A stretch of DNA of 16,085 bases from CAZTGZ01 sp044339595 (GTDB lineage: Bacteria; Bacteroidota; Bacteroidia; NS11-12g; UBA9320), in the NCBI GenBank assembly GCA_044339595.1, contig JBIIVF010000047.1, forward strand, positions 1 to 16,085, in the 5' to 3' direction. Under the pieces are notes generated by a model. The model saw only the letters and a list, made by a program, of their open reading frames with translations, had not been told where the DNA came from and did no database searches. Both the position numbers and the translations under genes were made by a program. Positions within the stretch are counted from its first letter, which is position 1. Each line of letters opens with the position of its first letter. Shown here in pieces: positions 1 through 6,245 of this stretch.

Positions 1-2466
1 CTCGTACAATCCGCTCACATTCTGTATGCGGATGAACAGCTTGCCATCGGCCAGCATAAAGTCGCGGTCTTCTTTGATCAGATCCTGGTTAAAGAGGCTC
101 TCGATCACCTGCCAGAATTTGGTAGTGTCATCACTTCCCACCAATACGGCTTGTTGTATGCTCAGGTTTTTAATCAATAGCCCTCTGAAGGCGTAGTGTT
201 TAAATCCGAGGCTTTCTTTATCGAGCAAAAGTTTGCACACCGTGCTCAGGCAAGCGTAGTTGTTTATCATCCGCTCTTCTACCTGAGCATTGTTGATCTC
301 TTTGGCAATCTCCTTCACCTCGGTTTCAAACACCTCCTTAAAATGCTCGATGATATACGGACCATGTCCCAGAAGGTGAACCGTTAAGTGACTCAGCCCC
401 AGCTCTTGTTCTTGCATCAGTTTTCTGAAGGCAACCCTGCTTTCTTCATTGTGCTTACTTTCAGAGAAGGTGAGCATAATAACGCGAGTATATAAAGCCG
501 GTTCAATGGTGGGCATTTCTTGTCCGCTCAGAATACAAGCACTCTGCACCGGCACATAATCCACCTCAAAGCTGTGATCTTTCTTTCCGCGTTTGTAACC
601 AATGCGGTCATAGATATTCTTGATGGCTTCGATCACTTTCTTGTGCAGATTGTTCTTGTATTCATCCAGCCACACCATGGCATCTTTAAACTGGGCGAAC
701 GTGCGCATGAAGCCCACTTGGGTGGTATTGCCCCCTAACATGATCTGTTCTTGAGGCTCGCCGAAAAGGCACATCAGGCTTTCAGCGAACGTTCCTTTCC
801 CGGATCCGCGTTGACCATAAAGATTCAGTATCGGAAATCGCCTGCCCATGAGTTTGTATATGCTACTGCTGTAAAGGCTGGCCACGTAGAAGATGAATCC
901 AACGCGTCCCTTTTCGCCATATACCTTGTCGAACAGCGTGAACCATTCTTTCAGCTTCAGCTCGCGGTGCTTGAAGATGAATTTTTTGTAGTTGTAAAAC
1001 ATGTCCTCTTTATCGAGGTAGATTTTACTGTTGGCCGGGATGAAATAGTTCCGGTCGTTGTGCTGCACAATGCCGTATTCATCGGCCTGTTTAAAGGTAG
1101 AGTTAGCGGCCATGTCGATGATGCCATTGGCAAAAGCGTAGAAATTTCCGGTAGGGTGGTAGCCGAGTACATCAATCAGGATGGTGGCTCTCTCTTCTCT
1201 CTGAAGCTTGTCTTGCAAACGCACCAGATCATGCTCTGCACCTTTCCACAGATAGTTCCCTCTGCGGGCAATCAGTTTTCGGAAGCTCGAGAGGCTCACA
1301 AAATCATCCGTATTCATATTGATCACTGCCTCATAGCCGTGAATGTTTTTGATCTTGATCAAACGATAAGCTTCTTCACCGCCGGTGCGCACGTGAAAAA
1401 GGATCTCCATGGTAAAGTTGCTCACCGCATACTTGCCACCATTGCTATTGAGCGCCCAGTACATCCCTTTGTGCTCGAAGAATCCGTACTTGTTGAATTC
1501 TTCCTCATCCACATCTTCGGGCAGCAGCTCCGCCCCGGATTGTCCCTCTTTGGCTTCTCGTGGTCGTTTGGTAGAGATTCCGTAATCTTCAGCTATGCGG
1601 AAGAAAGGAGTGCATGATCGAATTCGACTGCGGTTCTTTAAACATTCAGAAAACTTACTGTCGGCAACTTCAAATTCATACTTCGGACTGAATACGCTTA
1701 CTCGGTGAAAAAGATCTCTGCCTGTTTCGCCCAGTGTACTGAGTGCGAAAGCAATCTTCAACCAATCGTCATACTCACTGGTGATGTCGATTTTCATGCC
1801 TTCGATGATCTCGATGGCAAACATTACCCGGTCTAGTTCTTTTCGATTGAGTTTCTGCGCTTGCACAGGTTCAGCCTGTGATGGGGCAGAAGGTTCAGGG
1901 TCTTTTAAGAGGGGTTTTATCCCTTTGTTTACCGGTGGCTCCAGCGGAAATTCTTCTGCATCCTTATTCACATAGGCGTAAGGATCGTAGGAGAGAAAGC
2001 ATGCTCTCGCTACATCCTTGCCGCTTTTATCTACCACAAGACCGTAGTTCTCGAGATAGTGCTTCTCCAATGCCAGGAAAGAATCGAGATGTCGGTCAGG
2101 GTCAATCCTCACCAATATTTTTAACCCTTCACCTCCGGGGGAGGTAAATCGAGCAAAAGTGTATTTGTCTGCAGCAATTTGTGCCGATGAGTTATCCAAA
2201 TCGGGCAAATGGTCAAAATCAATGCAGAGCAACCCGCTGTGATCGGTGAGGCAATCGTTTTGACGTTTGGTAAAAACACCGCTCCAGGTAACATACGGAA
2301 GGGCGTTTTTCAGCACCTTCCGAACACTGTCGTCTGTGGCATTTCTTAACCGGCTTACCTCCAGCTCGTATGCTTTACTGCGAATCGTTTCGATTACAGC
2401 AATCGCATCAAACGAGGTAGTGGGTTTAGTCTGTTTAATCCCTCCTTGATAGAAGCTTACCTTCAT
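1..2466 (-). CDS. Element-borne primase-helicase, VirE_N/BT4734-like + PriCT-2 + P-loop ATPase (partial, C-terminus off the left edge)
   Basis: The frame is open for 822 codons from the ATG at 2466 to base 1 with no stop, so the C-terminus is missing. Residues 1-165 match the BT4734-like N-terminal (VirE_N) domain, with LCIDFDHL at 80-87, SPGGEGLKILVRID at 109-122 and DKSGKDVARACFLSYDP at 146-162. About 208-278 resembles a PriCT-2 primase C-terminal domain. A helicase-like ATPase follows: Walker A GQRGSGKGT at 551-559, Walker B AMVWLDE at 596-602, and a candidate arginine finger at R661. Proteins of this layout are replication primase-helicases of Bacteroidota phages, plasmids and integrative elements; starting the element's DNA replication is the inferred role. 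The start overlaps the upstream gene's stop in TGATG, which suggests translational coupling. Domain assignment is from motif recognition; the replication role is family knowledge. Confidence 0.88.
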   Translation of the reverse strand, partial: MKVSFYQGGIKQTKPTTSFDAIAVIETIRSKAYELEVSRLRNATDDSVRKVLKNALPYVTWSGVFTKRQNDCLTDHSGLLCIDFDHLPDLDNSSAQIAADKYTFARFTSPGGEGLKILVRIDPDRHLDSFLALEKHYLENYGLVVDKSGKDVARACFLSYDPYAYVNKDAEEFPLEPPVNKGIKPLLKDPEPSAPSQAEPVQAQKLNRKELDRVMFAIEIIEGMKIDITSEYDDWLKIAFALSTLGETGRDLFHRVSVFSPKYEFEVADSKFSECLKNRSRIRSCTPFFRIAEDYGISTKRPREAKEGQSGAELLPEDVDEEEFNKYGFFEHKGMYWALNSNGGKYAVSNFTMEILFHVRTGGEEAYRLIKIKNIHGYEAVINMNTDDFVSLSSFRKLIARRGNYLWKGAEHDLVRLQDKLQREERATILIDVLGYHPTGNFYAFANGIIDMAANSTFKQADEYGIVQHNDRNYFIPANSKIYLDKEDMFYNYKKFIFKHRELKLKEWFTLFDKVYGEKGRVGFIFYVASLYSSSIYKLMGRRFPILNLYGQRGSGKGTFAESLMCLFGEPQEQIMLGGNTTQVGFMRTFAQFKDAMVWLDEYKNNLHKKVIEAIKNIYDRIGYKRGKKDHSFEVDYVPVQSACILSGQEMPTIEPALYTRVIMLTFSESKHNEESRVAFRKLMQEQELGLSHLTVHLLGHGPYIIEHFKEVFETEVKEIAKEINNAQVEERMINNYACLSTVCKLLLDKESLGFKHYAFRGLLIKNLSIQQAVLVGSDDTTKFWQVIESLFNQDLIKEDRDFMLADGKLFIRIQNVSGLYE

Positions 2467-2669
2467 CAGCTTAATGTCGTTGTCGGCTTCTCCTGGGATA
2501 TGATAAAGGCATCTACTTTGCCCTCGAGCACCTTGCTCTGGGCCAGCTTTGTTTTGGCTGCGGCAAAATCATCCGGGTGATGGCTTCGCTTCGCTTTACC
2601 GGATAAAAGGAAATATTCTTTCTGAGCTGCACGCATGGCCGCCACCAGCTTTAAAAATTTGTCATTCAT
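2466..2669 (-). CDS. Small basic protein of unknown function, 67 aa
   Basis: This encodes 67 residues rich in Lys and Ala, with two predicted helical stretches (about 3-22 and 33-50) and no signal peptide or membrane segment. I recognise no family. It is probably real because it fills the space between the ASCH-like gene (22 bp upstream) and the primase-helicase, and its TGA shares one base with the next ATG (TGATG). No clear Shine-Dalgarno sequence precedes its start. Its position directly before the primase suggests an accessory replication or DNA-binding role, but that is only inference from context. Confidence 0.65.
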   Translation of the reverse strand: MNDKFLKLVAAMRAAQKEYFLLSGKAKRSHHPDDFAAAKTKLAQSKVLEGKVDAFIISQEKPTTTLS

Positions 2670-2690
2670 AATTTCAGTTTTAGTTTTTGG

Positions 2691-3344
2691 TTATTTAGTT
2701 CGTTCAAATTCAATGCGCCATACCCATGGATTTAGATTCCAGCTCTCTTGGCCGTGTATGCTTATCCAAAGGGTTTTGAAGGAGGTGAAAGGATGGAGTT
2801 TGTCGCCAATATCATCTTTGCCGTAATTGGCATAAAAGCTGCCTTCGATAATGGCACCGGTTGGCTCGATACCTTCGTCTACACAATCTCTGATAGTGAT
2901 GTCGTGCAAACGTTCTAACCGCAGACTGAGAATGTATAATTCGATCCTGCAAGCTTCTCGTGGCATGTGGATGCTGGGCTTCCACTTGATGTAAGAGATA
3001 TCAGGGATATTCTCAAATCCGGCAGGTATGTTGTCCGGATAGCCTGATTTATAAATGAAAGGTAGAGAATCAGATCCATGTGCCCAGGTCTCGCGCACCC
3101 AGAGAGTCTCATTGATGTTATACGGACACTTTACCCAATTTTTGTGGCCATCCTTTGAAAGAAGGCAAAACTCAGTCATAAATATATCCCCATTTTGAGT
3201 TACCCGCGAATCACGGTGAATAGTAAATGCATCCGGATTGATATTAAAACGCTCAAGCCCTTTCATTCTTCGGGTCAGGTGCTTTCTTTCTGCAGTAATA
3301 GCATCTACCATCACTGTGCTCATGATTATTGGATGGTATTTCAT
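2691..3344 (-). CDS. ASCH/PUA-like phage protein (often annotated 'morphogenetic protein')
   Basis: The 217-residue product has the layout of a common phage family: an opening MV-x-AI-x4-K-x2-TRR motif (M12-R26, with T24-R25-R26), then LWVRETW in the middle (about 81-87), KWKPSIHMPREACRIEL (about 120-136), and a C-terminal NPWVWRIEFE. Such proteins resemble the ASCH domain, a PUA-like fold thought to bind RNA or modified bases. The 'morphogenetic' name in databases has little experimental backing. The start at 3344 overlaps the upstream stop in ATGA and is preceded by a strong GGGGAGG ribosome-binding site, so I prefer it to M8. Its presence supports reading this operon as phage-derived. Family membership is moderately sure; the function is not known. 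Confidence 0.75.
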   Translation of the reverse strand: MKYHPIIMSTVMVDAITAERKHLTRRMKGLERFNINPDAFTIHRDSRVTQNGDIFMTEFCLLSKDGHKNWVKCPYNINETLWVRETWAHGSDSLPFIYKSGYPDNIPAGFENIPDISYIKWKPSIHMPREACRIELYILSLRLERLHDITIRDCVDEGIEPTGAIIEGSFYANYGKDDIGDKLHPFTSFKTLWISIHGQESWNLNPWVWRIEFERTK

Positions 3345-3640
3345 ATCACAACCTCCCCTTTAGATGCCATAAAATTGATGGTGGCCACGTTTGGTATGTA
3401 GATGATATGATCGCCATCAGTATCAAATTTCTTTGGCTTGTACACCCATGCACCGGTTGGGTTGGTTCGCGGGTATTTTTTCTCCAGTTCTTCAATGGAG
3501 CACATGCAGTTTGCCAGAACCATCATCAGATCCTGCTCTTTCACCAGCAGTCTGTCCATGCTCTTTGCAAACTTTATCAGGTCTTGGTGCAGCCTGTTTT
3601 TAGGGCTGTAAACGCTGCTGAGTCGGATTAGGTAGATCAT
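3341..3640 (-). CDS. Hypothetical protein, 99 aa
   Basis: I start this at the ATG at 3640 (MIYLIRLSSVYSP...), 4 bp after the upstream gene's stop. An in-frame ATG at 3685 would overlap that gene by 41 bp and add a tail with no counterpart function. The product is soluble-looking, with a helical, Leu- and Lys-rich first half that contains two Cys in NCMCSIEEL, and a β-rich second half (TGAWVYKPKKF, DHIIYIPNV). No family is recognised. It overlaps the ASCH-like gene by 4 bp (ATGA), so the two are probably co-translated. Confidence 0.68.
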   Translation of the reverse strand: MIYLIRLSSVYSPKNRLHQDLIKFAKSMDRLLVKEQDLMMVLANCMCSIEELEKKYPRTNPTGAWVYKPKKFDTDGDHIIYIPNVATINFMASKGEVVI

Positions 3641-3644
3641 AGTT

Positions 3645-3977
3645 TTATTCTTTATCTTCAAAATCAAGTTCGGTGAAAGACCCATCTGGATAGCTGTTTT
3701 GTCTAATGGCTTTATCTAAAAAAGCACACATCCTTTTGATGACTTTTATGTCGGTCTGTTGGTAGAAATAAAGACAGAAATAGTCCTTATCCTGAATTAT
3801 TCGGAGCGCTTCAAATCGTACTTCCCCATCCCAATCTCTCTTAACTTGAATTTCTAATCCGGCCGGTAAATCCAGAAGCTTCTTCCTCGCGTAATTCAGG
3901 ATAAACTTCTCTTTATGCTCCAGGCTTTTGCGCTCTATTTCAAGAGCAGTAATCAATGGATTCTGTTGATTGCTCAT
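3645..3977 (-). CDS. Hypothetical protein, 110 aa
   Basis: The product is charged and soluble-looking. It opens with a helical segment (about 7-35: ITALEIERKSLEHKEKFILNYARKKLLDL), then a β-rich part (LEIQVKRDWDGEVRFEALRIIQDKDYFCLYFY) and a helix containing a single Cys (KRMCAFLDKAI). No known family is recognised. The start overlaps the previous gene's TGA in GCATGAGC, and the stop is 4 bp from the next ATG, so it sits firmly within the element's early operon. No function is proposed. Confidence 0.68.
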   Translation of the reverse strand: MSNQQNPLITALEIERKSLEHKEKFILNYARKKLLDLPAGLEIQVKRDWDGEVRFEALRIIQDKDYFCLYFYQQTDIKVIKRMCAFLDKAIRQNSYPDGSFTELDFEDKE

Positions 3978-4369
3978 GCCAGTTTAATATTACGGGTGAT
4001 TAATGGCCAGGCTTCAACAACTGGGTCAAATAAGGTTGTTGATTCAGGGCCAATTGGGACTACTATTCTTCCATCATGTTCGATGCCCAACAACCGCTTC
4101 AATTCAGCTCTAAGACCAACCGAATTGAAAAGTAATCCTTTGGACATAGCTTGATTTTTTCGACAAGGGAACCCGATCTCTGATTTGTATAAATACAAAT
4201 CGCCGGTTTTACTCTTGTCATCAAAACTGAACGCAACATGGTCACCTTCTTTGAATCCCGCTCTCTCTACTGCGGTCTGACTAATAGAAAATACCCCGAG
4301 TTTAGTAATGGCTATTGTTGGCTTCTTTTTAGAATTACTGGGTACGGTGTTTGGATTTAAGTGTATCAT
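3974..4369 (-). CDS. Hypothetical protein of Bacteroidota mobile elements, 131 aa
   Basis: The product starts with a polar tail (about 1-17), followed by a β-rich core: TIAITKLGVFSISQTAVERAG, then a GDHVAF segment, and LYLYKSEIGFPCRKN. The end of the protein contains VGLRAELKRLLG and a β-hairpin-like GRIVVPIG. The 'hhh-x-G-hhhh-x6-h-G-h-x-x-GD-x-hhh' pattern in the first half recalls the swapped-hairpin (AbrB-like) fold, but I cannot confirm that. It is the first gene after the terminator pair at 4390-4480, so it may open a separate transcription unit. No Shine-Dalgarno sequence is visible (AAATTGAAATT before the ATG). Confidence 0.7.
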   Translation of the reverse strand: MIHLNPNTVPSNSKKKPTIAITKLGVFSISQTAVERAGFKEGDHVAFSFDDKSKTGDLYLYKSEIGFPCRKNQAMSKGLLFNSVGLRAELKRLLGIEHDGRIVVPIGPESTTLFDPVVEAWPLITRNIKLA

Positions 4370-4389
4370 AATTTCAATTTTTACTTGTG

Positions 4390-4410
4390 AAAAAAGCCGG
4401 AGAATCCGGA
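4390..4410 (-). terminator. Second, short intrinsic-terminator-like hairpin
   Basis: Read on the minus strand, CCGGA-TTC-TCCGG forms a 5-bp stem with a 3-nt loop. It is followed by C and six T. It lies 5 nt past the U-tract of the larger hairpin at 4415-4480 and could back it up. The stem is short, so it may only be a partial terminator. It ends about 20 bp before the start of the next gene (4369), leaving little room for a promoter between them. Confidence 0.5.
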
Positions 4411-4414
4411 TGAA

Positions 4415-4480
4415 TAAAAAACCTGCCTTCCGAATGATTGTGAACCGTTCAAAGTATATAGACCAATTCGAACAGGCAGG
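4415..4480 (-). terminator. Intrinsic terminator within the early operon
   Basis: On the minus strand, CCTGCCTGTTCGAAT pairs with ATTCGGAAGGCAGG over 14 bp, with one bulged G and one G-U pair. The loop is 30 nt, and TTTTTT follows directly. It lies 8 bp past the stop of the gene at 4488. The long loop is unusual for an intrinsic terminator and contains TATACTTTGAAC, which resembles a Bacteroidota -7 box that is one base short. It could therefore also hold the promoter of the downstream unit. Confidence 0.62.
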
Positions 4481-4487
4481 CTAGCTT

Positions 4488-4838
4488 TTAATGATGTCGC
4501 TCTATGAATTCTGCTCTGCGGCCAATTAGGCGCGTAAAGCGTATTATCTGATCACCGGTATAGTCTTCTGCGCAATACGTGAGAATCTCTAGCAATCTGT
4601 TCAATTCTATAAGGCTGCAACAGTTGCCAATGATTAGCCACATTTCTTCTTCTCGGTATTTCCCGTGACGTAGTTTGCCGGCAATAGGGTAGGGCTTTTG
4701 AACAGTTTCAATTTTCTGAACTGCTTCATTGGCTTCTAGCTCAGATTCTTTCGAAGGTTCTACCTCTTCTGAGGCTTCATCTGCAGGATCGTTCAGCAAC
4801 CATCTCCAATAGTCGCGAATTGCATTAAACCACTTCAT
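4488..4838 (-). CDS. Hypothetical protein, 116 aa
   Basis: The N-terminus is aromatic and basic (MKWFNAIRDYWRWLL). An acidic low-complexity linker follows (about 17-45, rich in Glu, Ala and Ser), then a helical C-terminal domain (REEEMWLIIGNC, LIELNRLLEILTYCAED, IIRFTRLIGRRAEFI). The short amphipathic N-terminal helix could touch a membrane but is not a full transmembrane segment. No family is recognised. It overlaps the gene upstream by 14 bp, and a terminator follows its stop, so it is the last gene of the promoter-proximal segment of the operon. Confidence 0.66.
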   Translation of the reverse strand: MKWFNAIRDYWRWLLNDPADEASEEVEPSKESELEANEAVQKIETVQKPYPIAGKLRHGKYREEEMWLIIGNCCSLIELNRLLEILTYCAEDYTGDQIIRFTRLIGRRAEFIERHH

Positions 4839-5235
4839 TGTTTTGTGGTTTTAAGGTGAGCTGTTCTTCGCAATAAGAGATAATGCGCTTCATATCGTCT
4901 TTCATGCTGTTGTCGCCGTGGGGCATTATGAGCATCCACTTGCTTTGATGGGCTACCACCATTTTGAAAATGGTTGCCGGAGCTGCTGACCAGGTTTGGT
5001 CAATGTAGTAATGAAGGTCATTCAGGGCCTTCCATTTCGCATGGTCAAAATATTGCTTCTTCTGATAGGCATACCTGCGTTGAAGAACAAAGCCTTTCAG
5101 TCTCTCGGTAATCAGGCGGCTCGGCATTTTCTTCTCCCATTTTTGAGCTTCTTCAGCAGATTGAAGCTTTTTCAAAAGCGTTTGTCCGAATCCCTCGGCA
5201 AACACCACATTGTTTGCTATCTGCACGGTTACCAT
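4825..5235 (-). CDS. Hypothetical protein, 136 aa
   Basis: The product is soluble-looking and mostly helical, with a Lys-rich middle (KKLQSAEEAQKWEKKMPSRLITERLKG, RRYAYQKKQYFDHAKWKAL) and a C-terminal part carrying HQSKWMLIMPHGD. I recognise no family. The start is well fixed: GGAGGAG lies a few bases before the ATG, an unusually clear ribosome-binding site for this phylum, and the ATG overlaps the end of the 49-residue gene (ATGGTAA). The stop lies inside the start of the next gene. Function is unknown. Confidence 0.68.
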   Translation of the reverse strand: MVTVQIANNVVFAEGFGQTLLKKLQSAEEAQKWEKKMPSRLITERLKGFVLQRRYAYQKKQYFDHAKWKALNDLHYYIDQTWSAAPATIFKMVVAHQSKWMLIMPHGDNSMKDDMKRIISYCEEQLTLKPQNNEVV

Positions 5236-5378
5236 CCTCTCCTCCTTTTTTCGAAGTTTTCATACCGATTTCTTTTGATAGCATCTATCACAATGAGTGC
5301 TACCACAATCACTGTCACCACTCCCAGAACAGAGGTTAATGTGACACTGATCCATTCATGAAAATTGAGTTCGTTCAT
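5229..5378 (-). CDS. Small single-pass membrane protein, 49 aa
   Basis: The frame runs from ATG at 5378 to TAA at 5229-5231. It gives a short polar N-terminus (MNELNFHEW), a hydrophobic stretch at about 10-31 (SVTLTSVLGVVTVIVVALIVI), and a basic tail (KRNRYENFEKRRRGW). The charge pattern predicts one membrane helix with the C-terminus in the cytoplasm. It fills the gap between the HTH gene (11 bp upstream) and the 136-residue gene, which it overlaps by 7 bp, and its tail encodes that gene's ribosome-binding site. It is too short for many gene callers. In this position it might be a superinfection or membrane-acting early phage protein, but that is inference only. Confidence 0.7.
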   Translation of the reverse strand: MNELNFHEWISVTLTSVLGVVTVIVVALIVIDAIKRNRYENFEKRRRGW

Positions 5379-5389
5379 ATGATTTGAGA

Positions 5390-5698
5390 TTAAATTTTAG
5401 CCTTTACCGGCACATGATTAAATGCATCGTGTGACGCTTTTACCACATCGCTTTTACCATCATAGAGCAAATCCTCAATGGTAACGATTCTGCCATATTT
5501 CAGAGAAAAGAAGTGCGCAAAAGACACTAATGTGTCAAGATTGAAATTCTGATGAGGGTTGCTGTATGCGCTTTGTATAGTTCTGTAGGTCAGGCCTGTA
5601 ACTTCTGCGCACTCTTTTTTTAGCTCCGTTGTATTGCCCGGAGCACAATCAAACCACCATTTAATTTTGTTTTTCTGTAATTTGTTGCGTACTTTCAT
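5390..5698 (-). CDS. Cro-like HTH (XRE-type) regulator, 102 aa
   Basis: I start this at the ATG at 5698 (MKVRNKLQKNKIKWWF). An in-frame ATG at 5779 would add a hydrophobic 27-residue extension encoded by the operator region and is unlikely. Residues 24-62 fit a Cro/CI helix-turn-helix: TELKKECAEVTGL, then TYRTIQSAYS as recognition region, then LDTLVSFAHFFSL. IEDLL at 74-78 is typical of the end of such domains. It opens the minus-strand early operon and faces a CI-like repressor, so the pair probably forms a lysis/lysogeny-type switch. It should bind the repeats at 5727-5763, though this is inferred. Confidence 0.78.
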   Translation of the reverse strand: MKVRNKLQKNKIKWWFDCAPGNTTELKKECAEVTGLTYRTIQSAYSNPHQNFNLDTLVSFAHFFSLKYGRIVTIEDLLYDGKSDVVKASHDAFNHVPVKAKI

Positions 5699-5720
5699 TT
5701 TTTGGAAAAATATTTCACTG

Positions 5721-5755
5721 CAAAGAAAACGCAAAAGCGATTCATAAAACGCAAA
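5721..5755 (-). promoter_or_regulatory. Candidate early promoter overlapping the operators
   Basis: On the minus strand, TTTG (5755-5752) inside the distal repeat and TTTCTTTG (5728-5721; one mismatch to TAnnTTTG) are 23 bp apart, a tolerable spacing for a Bacteroidota -33/-7 pair. Transcription would begin roughly 15 bp before the ATG at 5698. A repressor on either repeat would cover the -33 box or the spacer. The -7 match is imperfect. Confidence 0.35.
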
Positions 5756-5763
5756 AGCGATTA
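5727..5763. promoter_or_regulatory. Two tandem 17-bp operator candidates, 20 bp apart
   Basis: AAAACGCAAAAGCGATT occurs at 5727-5743 and again, identically, at 5747-5763. Each copy contains the dyad CGC-AAAA-GCG. The 20-bp period places both on the same face of the DNA helix, as expected for cooperative repressor binding. The sites lie between the divergent HTH genes. A weaker match, CGCAAAAGATT, occurs at 5810-5820 inside the repressor gene, exactly 60 bp (three periods) from the second dyad; it may be chance. Confidence 0.72.
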
Positions 5764-5782
5764 GTGATTTTATGCACACATT

Positions 5783-6175
5783 ATGAACAAGGAAGAGAAG
5801 TCTGCGCTACGCAAAAGATTTGGTCAGTATGTAGATGTTAGGTATGGTACTTTAAAAGAAATGGAGAAGAAGACCGGCATCCCTCAGAGTACATTGTCCT
5901 CCATCACGAACGACTCAAAAGGCAATGCGCCATCGTCTGATGTGATTTTTCGAATCAAGCAATCAGATCCGGATTTCAACATCAATTGGCTTATTTCCGG
6001 CATCGGCAGAATGATGCTCTCGTATCAAAATGAACATCCCGTTCCCATCATGACAGACTCTGGGAATTCGTATGGAGACTTGGTTCAAGAGCTTTTAAAA
6101 GCTCACACCGAGCTCCTCAAGAAAATGGATGAAAAGATCACCATTTCTATCCATGACAACAGTAACAAGCCATAG
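5783..6175 (+). CDS. CI-like HTH (XRE) repressor, 130 aa
   Basis: Residues 23-62 form a helix-turn-helix (TLKEMEKKTGI, PQSTLSSITNDSKG, SSDVIFRIKQ). The NINWLISGIGRMM motif at 66-78 is typical of short CI-like regulators in Bacteroidota mobile elements. A predicted amphipathic helix at about 98-118 could serve for dimerisation. There is no LexA/CI-type S24 peptidase domain, so induction would not be by RecA-stimulated self-cleavage. It is transcribed away from the Cro-like gene, across the two operator repeats. No clear TAnnTTTG box was found upstream. It is the last gene before the candidate attachment site, with no integrase in between. Confidence 0.82.
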   Translation: MNKEEKSALRKRFGQYVDVRYGTLKEMEKKTGIPQSTLSSITNDSKGNAPSSDVIFRIKQSDPDFNINWLISGIGRMMLSYQNEHPVPIMTDSGNSYGDLVQELLKAHTELLKKMDEKITISIHDNSNKP

Positions 6176-6224
6176 CCCCCAAAAACATGAAAATTTTGCC
6201 ATTACATAGCGATAATGGGGACAA

Positions 6225-6244
6225 TTCGATTCCCGTCCCAGGTA
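6225..6244 (+). other. Candidate attachment site (attR): truncated tRNA 3' end
   Basis: The bases read as a tRNA 3' end: T-loop TTCGATT (6225-6231), T-stem strand CCCGT (6232-6236), acceptor strand CCCAGGT (6237-6243) and discriminator A (6244). CCA is not encoded. The upstream bases (GGGGACAA) do not pair with CCCGT, and no tRNA body precedes it. This is what an integrase-made duplicate of a tRNA end looks like at the edge of an element. A terminator follows at 6246, as it would after the original tRNA gene. GGGAC/GTCCC could instead form an unrelated hairpin. Confidence 0.45.
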
Positions 6245-6245
6245 C

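Noticed and set aside
957..1175. Minus-strand open frame of 72 codons
   Set aside because: It is in a different frame within the primase-helicase gene and is a Ser/Thr-rich low-complexity shadow.
751..1617. Plus-strand open frame of 288 codons
   Set aside because: It lies wholly antisense to the primase-helicase, whose minus frame has clear domain motifs. The plus-strand translation shows no recognisable domain and only reflects codon-position bias.
4996..5361. Plus-strand open frame of 121 codons
   Set aside because: It is antisense to the 136-residue and 49-residue genes, which have overlapping starts and a ribosome-binding site; it has no motif of its own.
5390..5779. Longer form of the Cro-like regulator starting at 5779
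   Set aside because: The extra 27 residues are encoded by the operator repeats and candidate promoter, are hydrophobic, and do not belong to an HTH protein. The ATG at 5698 is preferred.
6180..6244. Complete tRNA gene
   Set aside because: Only the T-loop and 3' side are present. No anticodon or D arm precedes it, and no matching ACCTGGG 5' acceptor strand lies 60-75 bases upstream.
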